NCBI GenBank assembly: GCA_965364735.1
Contig: CBDTYW010000015.1
Coordinates: 1-26,414 of the forward strand
Direction: 5' to 3'
Length of the DNA stretch: 26,414 bases
Source: CBDTYW01 sp965364735
GTDB taxonomy: Bacteria > Actinomycetota > Nitriliruptoria > Nitriliruptorales > Nitriliruptoraceae
The translations under genes and the position numbers were made by a program. Below the pieces are notes generated by a model, which was not told the DNA's origin, searched no databases, and was given only the letters and a program-made list of their open reading frames with translations. Of this stretch, positions 22,943-26,414 are shown piece by piece (position 1 is the first letter of the stretch; each line of letters begins with the position of its first letter).

Positions 22943-23506
22943 GTGCGCACCTCTTCCCGTCTCGTCATCGCAGCTTCCGCGACCATCGCCCTCGCGCTCG
23001 CCGGCTGCGGCGCCGACGCCCCGTCCACCAGCGAGCCGCTCGGCGACCCGTTCGAGTTCCCGGCCGAGCCGGACATCGCCGCCGCGTGCGCGCCCGATGT
23101 CCCCGACTGCTCCGACACCGTCGATGGCGGCGGCGGAGACCGGCTCATGTCCGCGGACATCACCCTGCTCGGGTCCGTGCCGGAGGGGACGCGTGTCGTC
23201 GAGATGGCTCCCGGAGCGTCCGCCAACGCGGACCCGCTGTTCGTGTCCGCTGCCGTCGTCGGCGACGGCAACCTCGTGACGCTGCTCTTCACTGGCGGTG
23301 AGGCGCCGTGCTTCTTCATCGACCACGTCGAGATCGTCGAGGTCGACGACGCCGTCACGGTCACCGTCCTCGCGGGTGGGGAGCTGGACGGGATCTGCGA
23401 TGGTCAGTCGAGCGAGCAGGGCGTCGCGGTCGAGCTCGCGGCTCCCCTCGGAACCCGCGGCTTGGTCGACGGCAGCCGGATCGCGCCTGAAGGCGCGATG
23501 AGCTGA
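22943..23506 (+). CDS. small secreted lipoprotein of unknown function
   Basis: This 187-residue protein starts at GTG 22943 with AGGAG upstream. Residues 1-21 are a lipoprotein signal peptide ending in LALAGC, with Cys22 as the lipidation site, followed by a Ser/Thr/Pro-rich tether. The mature part is acidic, with no helix-rich segment and several beta-like strands (DRLMSADITLLGSV, RVVEMAPGAS, LFVSAAVVGDGNLVTLLFTG, DHVEIVEVDDAVTVTVLAGG). Cys residues at about 49, 56 and later positions may form disulphides. No family is recognised. It is divergent from the acylase, so both are exported proteins sharing one intergenic region. Confidence 0.8.
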   Translation: MRTSSRLVIAASATIALALAGCGADAPSTSEPLGDPFEFPAEPDIAAACAPDVPDCSDTVDGGGGDRLMSADITLLGSVPEGTRVVEMAPGASANADPLFVSAAVVGDGNLVTLLFTGGEAPCFFIDHVEIVEVDDAVTVTVLAGGELDGICDGQSSEQGVAVELAAPLGTRGLVDGSRIAPEGAMS

Positions 23507-23535
23507 CCCTGCGCTGCGGCACGGAGACGTGCAGC

Positions 23536-23570
23536 GGCGCCCTCCCCGGCCTGGTGCTCGGGAGGGCGTC
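23536..23570 (+). terminator. strong GC hairpin after the lipoprotein gene
   Basis: CGCCCTCCC (23538-23546) pairs perfectly with GGGAGGGCG (23560-23568), extendable by a G-U and a G-C pair, around a 13-base loop. It begins 30 bp after the lipoprotein stop. There is no U-tract, but high-GC actinobacterial terminators often lack one. It could also shape the leader of the following hydrolase gene. Confidence 0.5.
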
Positions 23571-23674
23571 GCTCGTTGCGCTCAACGACGTGCGTCTGCG
23601 GCCGACGTGAAGCGGGAAGGATCTCGTACGGACGACCCCTTCCGGCGTCCGGAGGCCCCTCGGGAAGCCGCGAC

Positions 23675-24697
23675 ATGGAACTGCGACCAGGAACTCCACG
23701 GCCACGGCCGATGCTCGACCACACCGTCATCGGTCACACCGTCCCCGGACAGCCGTGCGGTGAGGACGAGGGTCTGCGTGACCCGCGCTGGAGCGGGGTC
23801 GTGCCGACGACGATCGACGTGCAGGGCACCCCGGTCTTCGCCCGCTACCGCCACGGTCCGACCGACGGCGTCCCGCACATCCTCCTCCACGGGCTCGGAG
23901 GATCCAGCGGGAACTGGCTGGACCTGATGGCGCCGCTCTCCGAGTTCGGTCCGTGTCTCGCGATCGACCTGCCGGGCTTCGGTCGCACCCCGCCGCCGTC
24001 TCCGCATGCTGCCCGGGTCAACAACCAGGTCGGGTTCATGGCCGCGTTGCTGCGCACCATCGGCTGGGACCGCGTGGTCCTGCACGGCAACTCCATGGGC
24101 GGGCTCATCGCGACGCAGTTCGCCGCCCAGCACCCGGACCTCATCGAGGGCCTGGTCCTCGCCGCGCCGGCGCTGCCCCCGCCGCCTCGCGCGCTGCACC
24201 GCACGCAGGCCATGGCGGTTGGCCGCTTCCTGCCCTTCGCCGTCCCTCCGGTCGGGCGCGGGATCATGCGGATGCTGTGGGGCAAGGGTGATCCCGAGAA
24301 GGTCTACGCGGCAACGACGAAGATCCTGTTCTCGGACCCGGACCGTCTCAGGTCAACGATGTCCGCGGTGGGCGTCGACAACATCGCCTTCGCCGCCACG
24401 GCCAAGTGGCGCGGTGAAGCGATCGCCGAGGCCGCAGAGTCGATCATCGCCGCATGGCTCGCGCCCCGTCGGACCTTCGGTTTCGTCGACGCGGTGAACG
24501 CCCCGACCTTGCTCGTCTGGGGGCAGAAGGACCGGCTGATCCACCCGGAGATCGTCGATCACCTCGAGCTTCGTCGGCCGGACTGGACCGTTCACCGACG
24601 CCGCGACACCGGCCACTCGCCGATGCAGGAGTTCCCTGCGCGCTACGCAGCGACCGTCCTGGACTGGCTCGCCGTGCAGCCGGCCGCTCAGGCCTGA
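23675..24697 (+). CDS. alpha/beta hydrolase
   Basis: This 340-residue hydrolase has the oxyanion segment HILLHGLGGSSGNW (68-81), CLAIDLPGFGRT, the nucleophile elbow GNSMGG with Ser140, the acid Asp286 in WGQKD and His314 in DTGHSPMQEF, so the triad is complete. The lid region (about 185-255, with RFLPFAVPPVGRGIMRMLWG) is hydrophobic, suggesting a lipid-like or bulky substrate. The start is uncertain: ATG 23675 has GGGAAG upstream; ATG 23711 would remove 12 residues; the frame is open to 23576. It converges with a second alpha/beta hydrolase, their stops overlapping by 10 bp. Esterase, epoxide hydrolase or C-C hydrolase are all possible. Confidence 0.88.
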   Translation: MELRPGTPRPRPMLDHTVIGHTVPGQPCGEDEGLRDPRWSGVVPTTIDVQGTPVFARYRHGPTDGVPHILLHGLGGSSGNWLDLMAPLSEFGPCLAIDLPGFGRTPPPSPHAARVNNQVGFMAALLRTIGWDRVVLHGNSMGGLIATQFAAQHPDLIEGLVLAAPALPPPPRALHRTQAMAVGRFLPFAVPPVGRGIMRMLWGKGDPEKVYAATTKILFSDPDRLRSTMSAVGVDNIAFAATAKWRGEAIAEAAESIIAAWLAPRRTFGFVDAVNAPTLLVWGQKDRLIHPEIVDHLELRRPDWTVHRRRDTGHSPMQEFPARYAATVLDWLAVQPAAQA

Positions 24698-25950
24698 CCG
24701 GACTCCACGCGCGCGAGGAAGTCGCCGATCGTGGCGTTCGTCCGCTCGGGGTCCTCGAACTGCGGGGCGTGGCCCATCTCGTCCCAGACCTCGATCTCCG
24801 CGGTCGGCAGGACCCTTCGGACGTGCTCGGCGTAGCGAGCGTCGACGAGCTGGTCGTGGCTGCCCCAGATCCAGAGCGTGGGTGCCTGCACGCTCGCGAG
24901 CTGACGCCAGAAGCCGCGGCGCCCACGTGACCGCCGGTTGATCAGATGCTTGGAGCAGGCCGCCACCGCGAGCCGGTAGTTGCGGTCGTTCAGCTGCAGG
25001 TGGACGTCGGCGGCGGCAGCACGGAGGTTCGCGGCTGGCACGCGGGCGGCGTCGAAGAAGAGCTCGTCGAGGCCCGCCTCGAGCCAGCTGCGTCGAATCG
25101 GAGGGGCGACGATGCCTGCCCACTGCATCTGGACGGCCCGGCCGAGCGGGCCGAGGACCTTCCACTCGTCGAACGCGACGGCAGCGCAGAGCCCGACGAC
25201 GCCACGCACCGCCGAGGGGTGACGGATCGCCATCGTCGCGGCGATCCCGCCGCCCATGGAGTTGCCGATGATGTAGGCGTCGGTGAGGTCGTTCAGGACC
25301 ATGTAGCCATGGATGATGTCGGCCATCCACTCGGCCGAGTAGCGCCCGCGCATCGGGAGCGGCTTGTCGGAGCGGCCGAACCCGGGGAGGTCCAGGGCGT
25401 GGACCTCGAAGCTGTCGGTCAGACCATCGAAGGTCGGAAGGAAGGAGATCTTGGACGCTGCGAGGCCGTGCAGGAGGAGCACCGGCGTGCCGGACCCGGC
25501 CACGAGCGACTCGATGGTGACGCCCTTCACGCACGTGCGGCGCGTCCGGAGCTGGCGGTGCGTCTCCTCACCGAACGAGAACATCGTCTCGAGCCGGACG
25601 GCGAGGTTGAGGTCGCCGGCGACCGCGAGCCGGCCGCCCATGAACGCCCGGATTCCGTCCGCGCGGCCGGACATCAGGTCGACCCACGTGTCGGCGTCCG
25701 TCGTCAGCGTCGCGTGGGCGATCAGCGGTGAGCCGGGGGAGATCAGGCACCGGTCGGAGCGGACGTGGATCGCGAACGTCGGCTGTCCCTCGATCTCGAG
25801 GGCCCACGTGGCGTCGATCCCGTCGGCCTCGGAGGGCAGGAACCGCTCGGGGAGGCGGAGGATGGTGTCGCGCACGATCGCTGATGTCCCGACGAGTGGA
25901 CGCGTGGGGTAGGCGTCGACCAAGGACAGATGCGAGACGCGATCACTCAT
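24688..25950 (-). CDS. SCP2-like sterol-binding domain fused to an alpha/beta hydrolase
   Basis: The protein has 420 residues. Residues about 45-125 (WALEIEGQPTFAIHV, SPLIAHATLTTDADTWVDLM, SGRADGIRAFMGGRLAVAGD, LNLAVRLETMF) read like an SCP2 sterol-carrier domain that binds lipids. Residues about 140-420 are an alpha/beta hydrolase: VLLLHGLAASKISF, ALDLPGFGRSDKP, nucleophile Ser231 in GNSMGG, Asp366 in WGSHD and His394 in MGHAPQFEDP. ATG 25950 has GGAG at suitable spacing; the frame stays open upstream but crosses the intergenic region. A lipid- or sterol-linked ester is a plausible substrate (inference). It is divergent from the haloalkane-dehalogenase-like gene. Confidence 0.88.
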   Translation of the reverse strand: MSDRVSHLSLVDAYPTRPLVGTSAIVRDTILRLPERFLPSEADGIDATWALEIEGQPTFAIHVRSDRCLISPGSPLIAHATLTTDADTWVDLMSGRADGIRAFMGGRLAVAGDLNLAVRLETMFSFGEETHRQLRTRRTCVKGVTIESLVAGSGTPVLLLHGLAASKISFLPTFDGLTDSFEVHALDLPGFGRSDKPLPMRGRYSAEWMADIIHGYMVLNDLTDAYIIGNSMGGGIAATMAIRHPSAVRGVVGLCAAVAFDEWKVLGPLGRAVQMQWAGIVAPPIRRSWLEAGLDELFFDAARVPAANLRAAAADVHLQLNDRNYRLAVAACSKHLINRRSRGRRGFWRQLASVQAPTLWIWGSHDQLVDARYAEHVRRVLPTAEIEVWDEMGHAPQFEDPERTNATIGDFLARVESGQA

Positions 25951-25998
25951 GCAGGGCTCCACGCACACGTGGGCAGGGACACGTGCGCCCTTGCACTC

Positions 25999-26055
25999 TA
26001 GGTTGCCCAGCGCGCACTTCCGGCAAACCGGCCCGTTGACGTTGCGCCCGCAACG
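25999..26055 (+). promoter_or_regulatory. possible promoter (TAGGTT) and short inverted repeat in the hydrolase-dehalogenase gap
   Basis: TAGGTT (25999-26004) fits TANNNT, 64 bp before the GTG at 26068. Closer to the gene, CGTTGC (26040-26045) and GCAACG (26050-26055) form a 6-bp stem with a 4-base loop, and two ACGTG boxes lie further upstream (25966-25985). These could be operator or leader elements; the evidence is weak. Confidence 0.25.
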
Positions 26056-26067
26056 AAGGTGTTCGTC

Positions 26068-26414
26068 GTGACCGAGTCCGTCCGCACGCCCGACGAGCGC
26101 TTCGTCGACCTCCCGGACTTCCGCTGGGCCGCGCACCACGTCGAGGTCGACGGTCTGCGTCTGGCCCGGGTCGACGAGCGCGGTGCCGCCGACGGTCCTC
26201 TCTCCGGCGAGACCGTCGTGATGCTGCACGGCGAGCCCACGTGGTCGTACCTGTGGCGCCATGTCGCACCTCCGTTGCTGTCCGCCGGCGCGCGGGTGGT
26301 GCTGCCGGACCTCGCCGGCTTCGGTCGCTCCGACAAGCCGACCGACCGCTCCTGGTACACGCCGACGCAGATGGGCGAGAGCCTCGCCGGCCACCTCGAC
26401 GCGATCGGTCTGGA
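26068..26414 (+). CDS. haloalkane-dehalogenase-like alpha/beta hydrolase (3' end outside window)
   Basis: Only the first 115 residues are present. The oxyanion-hole block VVMLHGEPTWSYLWRHV (50-66) is the signature seen in DhlA/DmbA-type haloalkane dehalogenases, followed by VVLPDLAGFGRSDKPTDRSWYTPTQM, as in that family. The nucleophile Asp (usually in a DWG motif) lies beyond the window, so dehalogenase versus related hydrolase or epoxide hydrolase cannot be decided. GTG 26068 has GAAGG 8 bases upstream; GTG 26059 is an in-frame alternative. Confidence 0.85.
   Translation, partial: MTESVRTPDERFVDLPDFRWAAHHVEVDGLRLARVDERGAADGPLSGETVVMLHGEPTWSYLWRHVAPPLLSAGARVVLPDLAGFGRSDKPTDRSWYTPTQMGESLAGHLDAIGL

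Overview
This is a very GC-rich stretch of bacterial chromosome whose codon third positions are almost all G or C. The family mix points to an actinobacterium (Actinomycetota): a DUF4916 NUDIX protein, actinobacterial-type MenB, a pair of dynamin-like GTPases, a TetR/SDR/DUF1214/sulfotransferase set, and an acylase with an LPxTG-type tail. Several genes use GTG starts, and many neighbours are coupled by ATGA or GTGA overlaps. No rRNA or tRNA gene, CRISPR array, transposase, integrase or phage gene is visible. I cannot name the genus; Acidimicrobiia or Thermoleophilia are guesses only.

Layout, left half. The window opens with the C-terminal tail of an unidentified acidic protein (2-316, +). 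It faces a NUDIX-like DUF4916 protein (324-866, -), which is divergent from a sirtuin (941-1711, +). Next come menB (1844-2743, +) and an RmlC-like sugar epimerase (2765-3343, +). These converge on a minus-strand pair, an NAD-dependent epimerase (4702-5625) and a UDP-galactopyranose-mutase-like flavoprotein (3346-4638). The strongest system is a tightly coupled plus-strand operon at 5728-10186: an App1-like phosphatidate phosphatase followed by two different dynamin-like GTPases, joined by 4-bp overlaps. It looks like a lipid and membrane remodelling unit.

Middle. A DJ-1/PfpI protein (10290-10889, -) is bracketed by inverted copies of a roughly 95-bp intergenic repeat (10191-10286 and 10943-11036, plus a partial copy at 11052-11080). 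A minus-strand operon, TetR-SDR-DUF1214-sulfotransferase (15102 down to 11100), is divergent from a plus-strand operon of glycosyltransferase, methyltransferase and terpene-cyclase-like protein (15188-18257). An AT-rich patch with the palindrome TAACATGTTA lies between them. A second methyltransferase (18214-18837, -) overlaps the end of that operon antisense.

Right half. An MFS exporter (18945-20225, +) overlaps by 79 bp, antisense, a secreted Ntn-hydrolase acylase of the AHL/aculeacin acylase type carrying a C-terminal LPATG sorting signal (20147-22741, -). Then come a small lipoprotein (22943-23506, +), an alpha/beta hydrolase (23675-24697, +), an SCP2-like/alpha/beta-hydrolase fusion (24688-25950, -) and the start of a haloalkane-dehalogenase-like gene cut by the window end (26068-26414, +).

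Intergenic space is scarce: no gap exceeds about 210 bases, and gaps carrying visible signals are listed as features. All functions are inferred from reading motifs; no database search was run.
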